64,000 bases of DNA, from NCBI RefSeq assembly GCF_007559275.1, contig NZ_VMHK01000001.1, forward strand, positions 434,001-498,000. The letters run 5' to 3'. The DNA comes from Bifidobacterium apousia. Lineage in GTDB: Bacteria > Actinomycetota > Actinomycetes > Actinomycetales > Bifidobacteriaceae. The position numbers were made by a program, and so were the translations under genes. Position 1 is the first letter of the stretch, and each line of letters opens with the position of its first letter. Positions 26,747 through 35,675 of this stretch are shown here, in pieces. The notes beneath the pieces are model-generated. The model saw nothing but the letters and a program-made list of their open reading frames with translations, was not told where the DNA came from and searched no databases.

Positions 26747-27985
26747 GTGAATTGCATGTCTGACGTATCCTCCAGAGACACCATTCCGACCTTTGCCGAT
26801 ATCACCACTGTGGGTGTGGGCGGGAGCATGGCCGCCTTCGTTCAGCCTCAAAGCCGTGTGGGCATGATCGAGGCTGTGGAGGACGCGGATTCCAAGGGGT
26901 TGCCCCTCTGCCTAATCGGCGGGGGATCCAACCTGCTGGCCTCCGACCAGGATTTTCCGGGCGTGGTTGTGCGTGACACCCGTCAGGACATCAGCGTGCC
27001 CGACGAGGTGGCTCCGCCTGAGGGCGGCCTTCCCGTCGTTCACATCAATGCTACGGCTGGGACCAACTGGGATGATCTGGTCTCCTACTGCGTGCGCATG
27101 CATCTGATCGGGGTAGAGGGCCTATCCGGCATCCCCGGGACTGTCGGAGCCTCGGTGGTCCAGAACATCGGCGCCTACGGCCAGGAGGTCGGACGCCTTG
27201 TCGACTCGGTCGAGGTCTGGGATCGTCAGGACAAGGTCACTGCCTATCTGCGGGCCTCGGATCTGGATTTCGGATACAGGACCTCCCTGCTCAAGCAGAC
27301 CATGTACCAGGAGCCGGCTGTGCCCGACGCACGGTTCTTCCCCACGCCGCGCTACGTGGTCCTTGCGGTCACCCTGGTCCTGCGACACGGATCCGCGGCT
27401 CAGGTGGGTTCCGCCCAGCTGGCCAGGGCCCTGGGTGTCGAGGTTGGGACAACCCTTCCCCTGGAGCGGATTCGCCAGGCGGTTCTGACGGTCAGAGCAG
27501 CCAAGGGGATGCTGGAGGATCCCTATCGGTACCTGACCGATTGGATGGGATCCTGCCGTCGAACCTCCGACCTGGAAGAGGCTCTGGAGGCGGTCCAGGA
27601 TGACCTTCACGGCCCCAGGGGCGAAAGGGTGCTGCTCGACCGCCATAGCTGCGGGAGTTTCTTCACCAATCCGATCATCAGTCGTGAGGCTGCGAATGCC
27701 CTGCCGGCGGATGCTCCGCGCTATCCTGTCGAAGACTCGGCATCGGTCAAGACCTCAGCAGCCTGGCTGATCGATCATGCGGGCTTCCACAAGGGCTTCG
27801 CCTTGGGGGAGAGGTCGGCAGCCGCCCTGTCTGATGTGCATACACTGGCCTTGACCAACCGCGGAGGTGCTCGCTCAGACGACTTGGTGGCCTTGGCCCG
27901 TGCCATCCAGAAAGGCGTGGATTCCACCTTCGGCATCCATCTGATTCCCGAGCCCGTTACCCCAGGCATCGACCTGGCCTGGTAG
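26747..27985 (+). CDS. murB: UDP-N-acetylenolpyruvoylglucosamine reductase MurB
   Basis: A 412-residue FAD enzyme that reduces UDP-GlcNAc-enolpyruvate to UDP-MurNAc with NADPH in peptidoglycan synthesis. FAD-binding loops are visible (VGVGGSMAAFVQP; LIGGGSNLLASDQDFPGVVV; GVEGLSGIPGTVGASVVQNIGAYGQEV), as is the active-site serine in LDRHSCGSFFTNPI. It is long because it is the type I form. GTG 26747 is preceded by AAGGGGA; ATG 26756 is an alternative start. It is transcribed alone, away from the divergent UROD-like cluster. Confidence 0.95.
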   Translation: MNCMSDVSSRDTIPTFADITTVGVGGSMAAFVQPQSRVGMIEAVEDADSKGLPLCLIGGGSNLLASDQDFPGVVVRDTRQDISVPDEVAPPEGGLPVVHINATAGTNWDDLVSYCVRMHLIGVEGLSGIPGTVGASVVQNIGAYGQEVGRLVDSVEVWDRQDKVTAYLRASDLDFGYRTSLLKQTMYQEPAVPDARFFPTPRYVVLAVTLVLRHGSAAQVGSAQLARALGVEVGTTLPLERIRQAVLTVRAAKGMLEDPYRYLTDWMGSCRRTSDLEEALEAVQDDLHGPRGERVLLDRHSCGSFFTNPIISREAANALPADAPRYPVEDSASVKTSAAWLIDHAGFHKGFALGERSAAALSDVHTLALTNRGGARSDDLVALARAIQKGVDSTFGIHLIPEPVTPGIDLAW

Positions 27986-28078
27986 CTCCTGCTTTCACGT
28001 AATGAGCGTATTTCGGTTTTGTATGGCACCATATCCTATGATTACTCGCCGGAGCGGGACTCGTGAGTCGGGAGCAAG

Positions 28079-29602
28079 ATGGAATTATTCAGGAAGAAAT
28101 CGGTTGAACAGACCCTGGCAGAGACCGGGGAGGAGGGCAGGTCGCTCAAGCGGACGCTGACCACCTGGGATCTGGCCATCATGGCCGTCGCAGTGGCTGT
28201 GGGCGCGGGCATCTTCTCGGTGGGGGCCCAGGCAGCGGCCTTCCATGCGGGTCCGGCCGTCATTATCTCCTTCGTCATCGCAGGCATCGTCTGTGCAGCG
28301 GCCGTCATGTGCTACGCGGAGTTCGCCTCCATGATCCCGGTTTCAGGCTCGGCCTACACCTTCACCTACAACACCATGGGCGAACTGGTGGCTTGGATCA
28401 TCGGCTGGGACCTGATTCTGGAGATGCTCATGGCCGCCTCGGTCATCTCCAAGTACTGGGGCGTCTACCTGAACGACTTCATCCATCTGATGGGCGGCAC
28501 CTCCTTCAGCTCCAGCTTCCATCTGGGCGGCCTGGATGTGGATCTGGCCCCGCTGGCGGTCGTCACCCTCTTCACGGTCCTGCTGGTCCTGGGCACCAAG
28601 CTTTCAGCCCGGTTCGACGGCGCCCTGACCGTCCTCAAGATCGGCATCGTGGTCTTCGTCATCGTAGTGGGCTTCTTCTACGTCAAGTTGGACAACTACC
28701 GGCCCTTCATCCCGCCTTCTGAGCCGGCTTCTGCCGTTCCGGGGGCCAGCGTGCCGGGCATCATGGGCCAGCCCCTTTGGCAGTGGGTTTCAGGCATGCA
28801 GCCCACCATCTACGGTATCCCCGGCATCCTCTCAGGCGCAGCCCTGGTCTTCTTCGCCTTCGTAGGTTTCGACATTGTCGCCACCACCTCCGAGGAGGCC
28901 AAGGAACCCCATAAGACCATTCCTCGTGGAATCGGCCTGGGCATGCTGATCGTCATCACCCTGTACATCCTGGTCGCCATCGTCACCACCGGCATGGTCT
29001 CCTACAAGGATCTGGCCAAGGCCAAGAACCCCTCACTGGCCACCGGCTTCGAGATGGTCGGGGCTCCCTGGGCTGCCAAGATCATCTCCTTCGGCATCGT
29101 GGTGGGGCTGACCACTGTGGTCATGGTGCTCCTGCTGGGGCTGACCCGCATCATCTTCGCCATGAGCCGCGACGGGCTCCTTCCACGTGCCCTCTCCCGC
29201 ACCGGCCGTCATGGCACGCCGGCCCGCATTCAGATCCTGGGCGGCATCGTGGTGGCTGTGGTGGCCTCCTGCTTCCCCATAGACGTCCTGTCCGACATGG
29301 TCAACATCGGCACGCTCTCGGCCTTCCTGCTGGTGGCCATCTCCCTGCCCATCATGCGCAAGCGCCGGCCTGACCTGCCCCGGTCCTTCAAGATGCCCGG
29401 CAACCCTTGGGTTCCCATACTGATCGCCCTGGCCTGCCTCTGGCTCATGCTCAACCTGACCGTGCTGACCTGGATTCGATTCGTGGTCTGGCTGGCTGCA
29501 GGACTGGCCATCTACTTCGCCTATTCCTACCGGCACTCTCTGCTCGGCCGTCATCAGCTCAGCGGGAAGATATCCGAGGCCACCCAGGCCGGTCTGGACT
29601 GA
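28079..29602 (+). CDS. APC-family amino acid permease (CAT-like)
   Basis: A 507-residue inner-membrane transporter with about 12 membrane helices. The first helix has the APC signature (MAVAVAVGAGIFSVGAQAA) and the family's unwound-helix motif; a cytoplasmic loop has FAFVGFDIVATTSEEAKEPHKTIPRGI, the most conserved APC motif, and helix 8-9 loop FAMSRDGLLPRALS. It resembles the YfnA/CAT cationic or broad amino acid transporters, so it probably imports an amino acid with protons. Substrate cannot be fixed. It stands between murB and fdxA with its own leader; ATG 28079 follows a GGGAGCAAG site. Confidence 0.88.
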   Translation: MELFRKKSVEQTLAETGEEGRSLKRTLTTWDLAIMAVAVAVGAGIFSVGAQAAAFHAGPAVIISFVIAGIVCAAAVMCYAEFASMIPVSGSAYTFTYNTMGELVAWIIGWDLILEMLMAASVISKYWGVYLNDFIHLMGGTSFSSSFHLGGLDVDLAPLAVVTLFTVLLVLGTKLSARFDGALTVLKIGIVVFVIVVGFFYVKLDNYRPFIPPSEPASAVPGASVPGIMGQPLWQWVSGMQPTIYGIPGILSGAALVFFAFVGFDIVATTSEEAKEPHKTIPRGIGLGMLIVITLYILVAIVTTGMVSYKDLAKAKNPSLATGFEMVGAPWAAKIISFGIVVGLTTVVMVLLLGLTRIIFAMSRDGLLPRALSRTGRHGTPARIQILGGIVVAVVASCFPIDVLSDMVNIGTLSAFLLVAISLPIMRKRRPDLPRSFKMPGNPWVPILIALACLWLMLNLTVLTWIRFVVWLAAGLAIYFAYSYRHSLLGRHQLSGKISEATQAGLD

Positions 29603-29659
29603 CCCGGAGCGTCGGCGCTGCAGTGTAAAGTGAGTATTCGCATACTCAGGAGGTAACCC

Positions 29660-29977
29660 ATGACCTACGTCATCGCTCAGCCCTGCGTGGACGTCAAGGA
29701 CAAGGCCTGCGTGGATGAATGCCCAGTGGACTGCATCTACGAGGGCGTCCGCTCGCTCTACATCAACCCCAACGAGTGCGTGGACTGCGGCGCCTGCGAG
29801 CCGGTCTGCCCGGTGGAGGCCATCTTCTACGAGGACGACCTGCCCGAGGAGTGGACCTGGTACAAGGATGCGGCTACTGATTTCTTCGCCCAGGTGGGGG
29901 ATGCCGGCGGCGCCGCTGCGGTCGGTCCCTACGATCATGATCCGGAGGGTGTGGCAGCCCTGCCACCCAACAAGTAG
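29660..29977 (+). CDS. fdxA: 7Fe ferredoxin
   Basis: A 105-residue ferredoxin with one 3Fe-4S and one 4Fe-4S centre. Cysteines are arranged as in actinobacterial Fdx[15 protein letters not shown] and [17 protein letters not shown], with an acidic C-terminal half. It carries electrons to reductases or oxygenases. ATG 29660 follows AGGAGG by 6 bases. The next gene is dapC, 70 bases on, the standard actinobacterial pairing. Confidence 0.96.
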   Translation: MTYVIAQPCVDVKDKACVDECPVDCIYEGVRSLYINPNECVDCGACEPVCPVEAIFYEDDLPEEWTWYKDAATDFFAQVGDAGGAAAVGPYDHDPEGVAALPPNK

Positions 29978-30047
29978 TCGATGAAGGCTGACGAGCCGCG
30001 GATGGGAGCCATCCCACCGCGGCTTACTTATAGGAGAAAGGCGGACC

Positions 30048-31202
30048 ATGGGTTTCCACTCTTTCGCATCCCCCTACGACTGGTCAAGGATTGACTCCTA
30101 TCGGCGGCGTGCCGAGCAATGCCCCGGCGGTCTGGTCGACCTGTCGGTGGGTTCGCCGGTGGACCCTGTACCCAGGTCGGTCAGGGAGGCCTTGGCGGCT
30201 GCTGCGGATGATGGCCAGGCACGAGGCTACCCGAAGACTGCCGGTGATGGTCTCCTGAGGCAGGCCGCAGCCGACTGGTTCCGTCGTTGTCGCGGGGTCG
30301 ATTTGGATGCCTTGGGAGCGGATCTGGTGCCCACGGTCGGATCCAAGGAAGCGGTGGCGCTCATGGCCTCCCTTCTGCATCTGGGGCCGGGGGACCGGGT
30401 GGTGCAACCGGCGGTGTCCTATCCCACCTATGCCATCGGAACCCAGCTGGCCGGGGCCCAGGTGACGACCGTGAAGGATCCGGCTGACACGGATTCATGG
30501 GTGGACCTGCCCGGCGTGCGAGCCATATGGATCAATTCGCCGGGCAACCCCGGCGGGCAGATCATCGACCGAACCGGCTTGGCCAGGATTGTACGGGCGG
30601 CCCGTTCGATAGGGGCCACGGTTCTGAGCGACGAGTGCTATGCCTTGTTGCATTGGTCTGGGCCGGACCAAACGGGGCAGGATGCGCCGATCCCCGCCTC
30701 GCCCTGCATCCTGGAGCCTGAAGTCTGCGGCGGCGATGCCAGCGGGATACTCTGCCTGTACTCAATGAGCAAGCAGTCCAACATGGCCGGATACAGGGCG
30801 GCCCTGGTGGCTGGCGATGCTCAGCTGGTGGAGGCCATGACCGCCTACCGCAAGCAGGTGGGACTGATTGTGCCAGGTCCAGTGCAAGGGGCTATGCGGG
30901 CCGCTCTGGAGGATGGCGAGGCTGTGATGGCCCAGCGCGATGTCTACGCTCGTCGCTTGCATGCCCTGACTGAAGCTCTCGGAGCTTACGGATACGATGC
31001 CGTCATGCCTCAGGGCGGCCTTTATATCTGGGCACCAGCCCGCTCGGGAGACTGTTGGGCCGATATGGCAGACCTGTCCCGTCTGGGCATTCTGGCTAGT
31101 CCCGGGGAGTTCTACGGGGATGGCCGCTATCTGCGGTTCTCGTCAACCATCAATGACGAGCAGCTGGAGCTGGCCTTGGGGCGTCTGCGGAGCGCCGCTT
31201 AG
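30048..31202 (+). CDS. dapC: Succinyldiaminopimelate aminotransferase (DapC)
   Basis: A 384-residue class I PLP aminotransferase. The Schiff-base lysine is in YSMSKQSNMAGYRAALVAGD, with WINSPGNPGGQ and LSDECYALLHW for PLP binding. DapC transfers the amino group from glutamate to N-succinyl-2-amino-6-ketopimelate in lysine and diaminopimelate synthesis. It follows fdxA as in other actinobacteria, which supports the call; substrate choice is not proven by motif alone. The ATG follows AGGAGAAAGG. Its stop overlaps the convergent dinB stop by four bases. Confidence 0.9.
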   Translation: MGFHSFASPYDWSRIDSYRRRAEQCPGGLVDLSVGSPVDPVPRSVREALAAAADDGQARGYPKTAGDGLLRQAAADWFRRCRGVDLDALGADLVPTVGSKEAVALMASLLHLGPGDRVVQPAVSYPTYAIGTQLAGAQVTTVKDPADTDSWVDLPGVRAIWINSPGNPGGQIIDRTGLARIVRAARSIGATVLSDECYALLHWSGPDQTGQDAPIPASPCILEPEVCGGDASGILCLYSMSKQSNMAGYRAALVAGDAQLVEAMTAYRKQVGLIVPGPVQGAMRAALEDGEAVMAQRDVYARRLHALTEALGAYGYDAVMPQGGLYIWAPARSGDCWADMADLSRLGILASPGEFYGDGRYLRFSSTINDEQLELALGRLRSAA

Positions 31203-32470
31203 AGGCCCATGCTGACCGAGCCCTTGCCGTAGCGGTTCCTGATGGAGTCCATGGTGGCCTCTGCCTGGTCCAGGCGCTGGGCCTCGCTGCCGGTGCTACG
31301 TTTGCTCTCGTGGATGATGTCGTCCAAGGACGGCTGGATGGGCGTGTCCTCCACCCGGCTCAGGCCGGATGCGCTGACGCCGGCCAGGCGGATCAACCTG
31401 GGTAGGGGTGTGTCCATGGGCACGCCATCGGGCAGCCCCAGCATGGCCTTCAGCAGACCGACTGCTTGCGGATAGATGCGGTTGGCTGAGTTGACCGGTG
31501 TCTCCAGGGTGTGGGCCTTGGTCATATAGCGCAGATCATCGAAGCGGAGTTTGACGGTGATGGTTCGGGCGATCAGGTCATGCGATCGCAGTCCGGTGGC
31601 CACTTCGTTGCTGCAGACGCGCAGGAGGTCGCAGACCTGCTTCATGCTGGTGGTGTCGTGCAGAAAGGTGCGTTCCGCGCCTAGGGATTTCTCTGGCGCT
31701 CGCGGCTGGACCGGATCGTCGTCCAGTCCGTGTGAGGCCTGTGCCAGCTTCCTGGCTGTCAGGCTCGAACCTGTGGCCCGTGTCAGATCCCGCTCGCTCA
31801 TGGTGGCCAGGTCGGCCACATCCTTGATGGCCCAGGCGTTGAGCCGCTTCTCCAGGGCCGGTCCGATGCCGGGGATGCCGCGCAGGGGCATCAGCTGGAC
31901 GAACTCGGCCTGCCGGGCCTTGGGGATCAGCAGCATGCCGTCGGGCTTGGCGTTGGTGGAGGCCATCTTGGCTACCAGCTTGTTGGTGGCGATGCCCACC
32001 GAGCAGGTCACGTGGAATTGTCGGGCCACGCTGGCTCGAATCCACCGGGCGATGGCCGTGGGCATGCCCCAGCGCATGAGCGCCCCGGACACGTCCATAT
32101 AGCATTCATCTACTGAGACCTGCTCGATCTGATCAGTAATTCGTGAGAAAACCGTATCAAATATCCTTCGTGAGATATTCCGGTAATAGGTCATGTCGAC
32201 CGGGAGGAACACCCCTTGAGGGCACAGTCGCTCGGCACGTGCCAGGGGCATGGCCGAGTTGATGCCGAAAGCCCTGGCTTCATAGCTGGCTGCGGAGACC
32301 ACCGACCGCCGTCCGGTGCCGATGATGACCGGCCGGCCCTGCAATTGAGGGTGTCGGGCGACTTCGCAGGAGGCGTAGAAGGCATCCATGTCAATGTGCA
32401 GCACCGTGCAGCCGGTCTCGTCATGTCCCCAGTCTTTCTTGGCGGCTGCAAGCCTTGGTGCGGTACTCAT
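31199..32470 (-). CDS. dinB: DNA polymerase IV (Y-family)
   Basis: A 423-residue error-prone translesion polymerase. The catalytic acids are in HIDMDAFYASCE and QVSVDECYMDVSG, with the steric-gate tyrosine/phenylalanine region (DAFYASC), the thumb GIPGIGPALEKRL helix-hairpin-helix, and a little-finger domain with RTITVKLRFDD. The start at ATG 32470 gives a 20-residue N-terminal extension to the conserved part. No LexA-type SOS box was seen upstream. It ends convergently on dapC with a four-base overlap. No beta-clamp motif was mapped. Confidence 0.93.
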   Translation of the reverse strand: MSTAPRLAAAKKDWGHDETGCTVLHIDMDAFYASCEVARHPQLQGRPVIIGTGRRSVVSAASYEARAFGINSAMPLARAERLCPQGVFLPVDMTYYRNISRRIFDTVFSRITDQIEQVSVDECYMDVSGALMRWGMPTAIARWIRASVARQFHVTCSVGIATNKLVAKMASTNAKPDGMLLIPKARQAEFVQLMPLRGIPGIGPALEKRLNAWAIKDVADLATMSERDLTRATGSSLTARKLAQASHGLDDDPVQPRAPEKSLGAERTFLHDTTSMKQVCDLLRVCSNEVATGLRSHDLIARTITVKLRFDDLRYMTKAHTLETPVNSANRIYPQAVGLLKAMLGLPDGVPMDTPLPRLIRLAGVSASGLSRVEDTPIQPSLDDIIHESKRSTGSEAQRLDQAEATMDSIRNRYGKGSVSMGL

Positions 32471-32696
32471 GGCTCCATGATATAAGGGGGTCCCAGAGGA
32501 ACATGCGATAAATTATTCTCAAACGCAAATTCTTGGAAAAGATTCACATCTCTGGTTTTTATCCATGAAAATGGATGAATCTGTCCTGTGCTGTATTGCA
32601 TCCTGCCGCACCGGCGAGTCAGGTCGGTCAATCATGGTATTCTATTGTTTTGTTCTCGAAACTATGGGGCTCGGACCCTGGATCGGGAGCCTGCAT
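32471..32696. other. Intergenic region between dinB and tRNA-Ser
   Basis: No gene, repeat or structured RNA is seen here. It holds the promoters of dinB (minus) and tRNA-Ser (plus); I could not assign boxes with confidence. Confidence 0.4.
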
Positions 32697-32783
32697 GGAG
32701 ACGTGCCTGAGTGGCCGAAAGGGGCACCCTGCTAAGGTGTTGACTGCGCAAGCGGTCCAGGAGTTCGAATCTCCTCGTCTCCG
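32697..32783 (+). tRNA. tRNA-Ser (GCT)
   Basis: GGAGACG pairs with CGTCTCC; the anticodon GCT is at 32731-32733, the variable arm is long as in all tRNA-Ser, and the T-loop TTCGAAT is present. The hairpin at 32791-32826 follows. Confidence 0.95.
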
Positions 32784-32790
32784 CCTGATG

Positions 32791-32826
32791 ACCGGTGATC
32801 GCTGATCTTGCACGATCGCCGGTTTT
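32791..32826 (+). terminator. Terminator after tRNA-Ser, possibly bidirectional
   Basis: ACCGGTGATCG (32791-32801) pairs with CGATCGCCGGT (32813-32823, one mismatch) and TTTT follows. yigZ ends at 32832 on the other strand and may share it. Confidence 0.7.
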
Positions 32827-32831
32827 ATTCA

Positions 32832-33467
32832 TTACTGGGGAATCAGCCTGCGGCCTTGGCCCAACGCGCTCGGCTGGGCACGGCCCTGCAGAAGGTCGTC
32901 CAGCCGACCATGAAAGGCTGGCACAGCGGCGGGCTCCAGGGCGTAGGTCAATCGGACCCTGTCAGTGAAGTCCTCGGTCTCCACGTGCCCCCCGGAGGTG
33001 CGGATCAGACGGCGCAGAGGATCGTACTCTGGATAGTCCACGGTGATCGCGAATCGCTGGGTCGGGAGCACACGTGCCTGCTTTGCCGCCTTGAGCGCCA
33101 GGGAGGCTGCTGAGGAGTAGGCCCGGATCAACCCCCCTGACCCGAGGAGAATCCCCCCGAAGTAACGAGTCACCGTCAGGACGCAGTCGGTCAGTCCCTG
33201 CCGACGCATGACCTCAAGCATGGGCTTGCCGGCCGTCCCGGAGGGCTCCCCGTCATCGCTCATGCGTTCGCTGGTGCGGCCCTCCGGTCCCCAGATCGCG
33301 CAGTGGCAGACGTGCCGGGCCTTGGGGTGCTGTAAACGAACCTCTTGGACGAAGGCCATGGCTGCCTCCTGGTCCTCCACATGGCAGGCCTGGCCGATGA
33401 ACTCGGACTTCCGCTCGGTCAGAGAGCCCGTAGCCGGTTTCTGCGGCGTATCCAGTATGGTGAGCAA
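32832..33467 (-). CDS. yigZ: YigZ/IMPACT-family protein
   Basis: A 211-residue protein of the UPF0029/IMPACT family. The first domain has the marks KSEFIGQACHV, HPKARHVCHCAIWG, DDGEPSGTAGKPMLEVM and TRYFGGILLGSGGLIRAYS; the second is a ferredoxin-like fold (FAITVDYPEYDPLRRLI). Bacterial YigZ is linked to ribosome or translation control but its biochemical role is not settled. Start ATG 33467. The gene is divergent from the LRV-like gene at 33576, leaving about 108 bases for promoters. Confidence 0.9.
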   Translation of the reverse strand: MLTILDTPQKPATGSLTERKSEFIGQACHVEDQEAAMAFVQEVRLQHPKARHVCHCAIWGPEGRTSERMSDDGEPSGTAGKPMLEVMRRQGLTDCVLTVTRYFGGILLGSGGLIRAYSSAASLALKAAKQARVLPTQRFAITVDYPEYDPLRRLIRTSGGHVETEDFTDRVRLTYALEPAAVPAFHGRLDDLLQGRAQPSALGQGRRLIPQ

Positions 33468-33575
33468 ATCGGCTTGCCTCCTATGCCTATCGTCTCCTCG
33501 GTGCTTGCATTATCTCCATGCTAGAGGGGATCCCGGGCCGGGTCTGATATCAAGGAGACGACCTAAGCTGGCCGC

Positions 33576-34208
33576 ATGACCAATCCCCAGGACCAACCGG
33601 AAACCGAATCCCCATCAGCCGGCAAGCCCCACGAGGCCCTGACCGTGTTCTATGAAAGGCTCAGGCACTCCACGGATACGGCCGAGCTGCACGAGTTCGC
33701 CCGCAGCCCTCTGCCCGACAGGTCCGACCAGGCCGCCTTCTCACGCTTCACGGCACTGCTGGAGGCGGTGGCCGGCAATGAGCATACGCCCGTGGAGGAC
33801 AGGGTCTACCTGGCACAGACCATGCCTTTCCCCAATATCCTGGTCAAGCTCTCCCAGGATTCCAGCCCTGAGGTCCGCCGGGCGGTGGCCGCCAACAAGG
33901 ACGACAAGAACTGGCTGGCCGGTCTGCTCACCAAGGACGAGGACGCCGGTGTCAGGGATGCCGCGCTGACCAACCCCATGACCTCCTGGAAAATGCGTCT
34001 GGAGGGCGCCCAGGACGAGCGCACCGATGCCGATACCCTCGACTTTCTAGGGGCTCTGGGCACTCGCGACGAGCAGGATGCCCCCCACGTGCTGGCCGCC
34101 ATGGTGCGCCGGGCCGTGGCCCTGAATCCCAACACCGGGCAGGCGACCCTTGAGGCTCTGCGCAAGGATCCGGACGGGCAGGTGGCACGGGCAGCCGCCT
34201 CCCGCTGA
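33576..34208 (+). CDS. LRV-type repeat protein, unknown function
   Basis: A 210-residue acidic protein with repeated helical units resembling variant leucine-rich or HEAT repeats: AQTMPFPNILVKLSQDSSPEVRRAVAANKD, GLLTKDEDAGVRDAALTNP and TLEALRKDPDGQVARAAASR. Such proteins are scaffolds; no catalytic motif is seen. It shares this kind of domain with the C-terminus of the FHA protein at 677, and similar proteins recur in bifidobacteria. It lies in front of rplM but is separated from it by a clear promoter at 34229-34256, so it is not in the same operon by necessity. Confidence 0.65.
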   Translation: MTNPQDQPETESPSAGKPHEALTVFYERLRHSTDTAELHEFARSPLPDRSDQAAFSRFTALLEAVAGNEHTPVEDRVYLAQTMPFPNILVKLSQDSSPEVRRAVAANKDDKNWLAGLLTKDEDAGVRDAALTNPMTSWKMRLEGAQDERTDADTLDFLGALGTRDEQDAPHVLAAMVRRAVALNPNTGQATLEALRKDPDGQVARAAASR

Positions 34209-34228
34209 AACTAGGGCCGACGCGAATT

Positions 34229-34256
34229 TTGACGAACGGCACTCAGGCGTTACAAT
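34229..34256 (+). promoter_or_regulatory. rplM-rpsI promoter
   Basis: TTGACG (34229-34234) and TACAAT (34251-34256) are 16 bases apart, a strong pair. The leader to the GTG at 34412 is about 150 bases, long enough for an L13-binding leader, although I could not draw one with confidence. Confidence 0.7.
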
Positions 34257-34411
34257 AATGGATTGTTGTGTTTCCCTAAGGGGTCCTCAAAGCGCTTTTC
34301 CCACTCGCCGTCTAGGACTTTCAGGGAGCCCACGGAATACATGGCTTTCGGCCAGCATGGCAGCATGCGGCGCGGAGAGCCCGAAACACAATGCAAGGAA
34401 AAGGTTGAATC

Positions 34412-34861
34412 GTGAAGACTTTCACCCCGAAACCAGCCGATCTGACACATGACTGGTATATCGTCGATGCCTCCGGTGTGGTGCTGGGGCGTCTGGCAGC
34501 CCAGGTGGCCGATCTGCTGCGCGGCAAGAACAAGCCCACCTATGCGCCATACGCCGACTCCGGCAACAACGTCATCGTCATCAACGCGTCCAAGATGGTG
34601 CTGACGGGCAACAAGAACGACAAGGTGCTCTACACCCACTCCGGCCGCCCTGGCGGTCTGCGTCGCGACTCCTACGGGCAGTTGATGGAGCACAACCCCG
34701 AGCGCATCATCACGACGGCGGTCAAGGGCATGCTGCCCAAGAACAAGCTGGCCAAGGTCCAGCTGACCAGGCTGCGGGTCTTCGCAGGCGAGGAGCATCC
34801 TCACACCTCGCAGCAGCCTATTGAGTACAAGATCCATCAGGTCGCCCAGCAGGCCAAGTAG
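34412..34861 (+). CDS. rplM: 50S ribosomal protein L13
   Basis: A 149-residue L13, an early-assembly protein of the large subunit. Diagnostic stretches are [29 protein letters not shown] and [17 protein letters not shown], ending [24 protein letters not shown]. The start is GTG 34412 ([15 protein letters not shown]) behind AAGGAAAAGG. It is followed at 20 bases by rpsI, the usual two-gene operon, transcribed from the promoter at 34229. The first residues [10 protein letters not shown] are typical of actinobacterial L13. Confidence 0.97.
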   Translation: MKTFTPKPADLTHDWYIVDASGVVLGRLAAQVADLLRGKNKPTYAPYADSGNNVIVINASKMVLTGNKNDKVLYTHSGRPGGLRRDSYGQLMEHNPERIITTAVKGMLPKNKLAKVQLTRLRVFAGEEHPHTSQQPIEYKIHQVAQQAK

Positions 34862-34881
34862 GACCAGAGGAGATAATCACC

Positions 34882-35373
34882 ATGGCTGACAACAACAACA
34901 GCTCCGCGGTTCTTGAGGCCGAGGAGACCAGCGCTTCCTACACTTCCGAGACCAACGCCGGCGCAGGCACCGGCACCTCCGCCATCGAGCCGGGCTACGG
35001 CACCGGCCGCCGCAAGGAGGCCGTCGCCCGTGTCCGTCTGATCCCGGGCTCCGGCAAGTGGAGCATCAACGGACACACCCTGGAGGAGTACTTCCCCAGC
35101 AAGCTGCACCAGCGCGAGGTCAACTCGCCGATCGTGCTGCTCAAGCTTGAGAACAAGTTCGACGTGGTCGTGCGCGTCGAGGGCGGCGGCGTGACCGGCC
35201 AGGCTGGCGCAGTCCGTCTGGGCGTTGCACGCGCCCTGAACGCCATAGACCGGGACGCCAACCGTCCTGCCCTGAAGAAGGCCGGGTTCCTGACCCGTGA
35301 CGCCCGCGTGGTGGAGCGCAAGAAGGCCGGTCTGCACAAGGCCCGTCGCGCCCCGCAGTTCTCCAAGCGCTGA
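34882..35373 (+). CDS. rpsI: 30S ribosomal protein S9
   Basis: A 163-residue S9. The core ([28 protein letters not shown]...[14 protein letters not shown]-type tail ending [17 protein letters not shown]) contacts the P-site tRNA through its C-terminal lysine and arginine. An acidic, low-complexity N-terminal extension of about 33 residues ([20 protein letters not shown]) is present, as in other bifidobacteria. ATG 34882 follows GAGGAG. The strong terminator at 35391-35422 ends the operon. Confidence 0.97.
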   Translation: MADNNNSSAVLEAEETSASYTSETNAGAGTGTSAIEPGYGTGRRKEAVARVRLIPGSGKWSINGHTLEEYFPSKLHQREVNSPIVLLKLENKFDVVVRVEGGGVTGQAGAVRLGVARALNAIDRDANRPALKKAGFLTRDARVVERKKAGLHKARRAPQFSKR

Positions 35374-35390
35374 CGTTCACAGTTTCTTCC

Positions 35391-35422
35391 ATCCCCGAGG
35401 TTCACAGACCTCGGGGATTTTT
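35391..35422 (+). terminator. Terminator after rpsI
   Basis: ATCCCCGAGG (35391-35400) pairs with CCTCGGGGAT (35409-35418) and TTTT follows: an intrinsic terminator 18 bases after the stop. The rest of the gap (35423-35565) holds no gene. Confidence 0.95.
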
Positions 35423-35565
35423 CATGCTTTGACGGTCCCTGCAGAAGCGAACGGCAAAGCGCACGTTGGCGTGCGGAAAATGACCAGAAAAACCACGAAT
35501 TCCCACACGACACGCTTCAAGCGAACGTTCGCTCATCCTGGGGCTCAATGGTGACCCCTCTGGTC

Positions 35566-35587
35566 TATATTGTGACTTTCGTCACGT
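35566..35587 (+). promoter_or_regulatory. Candidate Rex or CRP/GlxR-type operator at the adhE promoter
   Basis: TTGTGACTTTCGTCACGT (35570-35587) overlaps TATATT (35566-35571), a plausible -10. It resembles both a Rex site (TTGTGA-n6-TCACAA) and a CRP/GlxR site (TGTGA-n6-TCACA). Repression by Rex would fit NADH-driven control of adhE. Confidence 0.5.
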
Positions 35588-35675
35588 TATGACGGATGTC
35601 CTTCGTGGACTGGCACGGTCTGAGACTGTCTGCCGTTCTGACCGGCATCCGCGGAACATGAGGAGGGCCAATATC

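Noticed and set aside
32471-32560. LexA (SOS) box upstream of dinB
   Set aside because: GAACATGCGATAA is only a half match to the actinobacterial LexA site and lacks the second arm.
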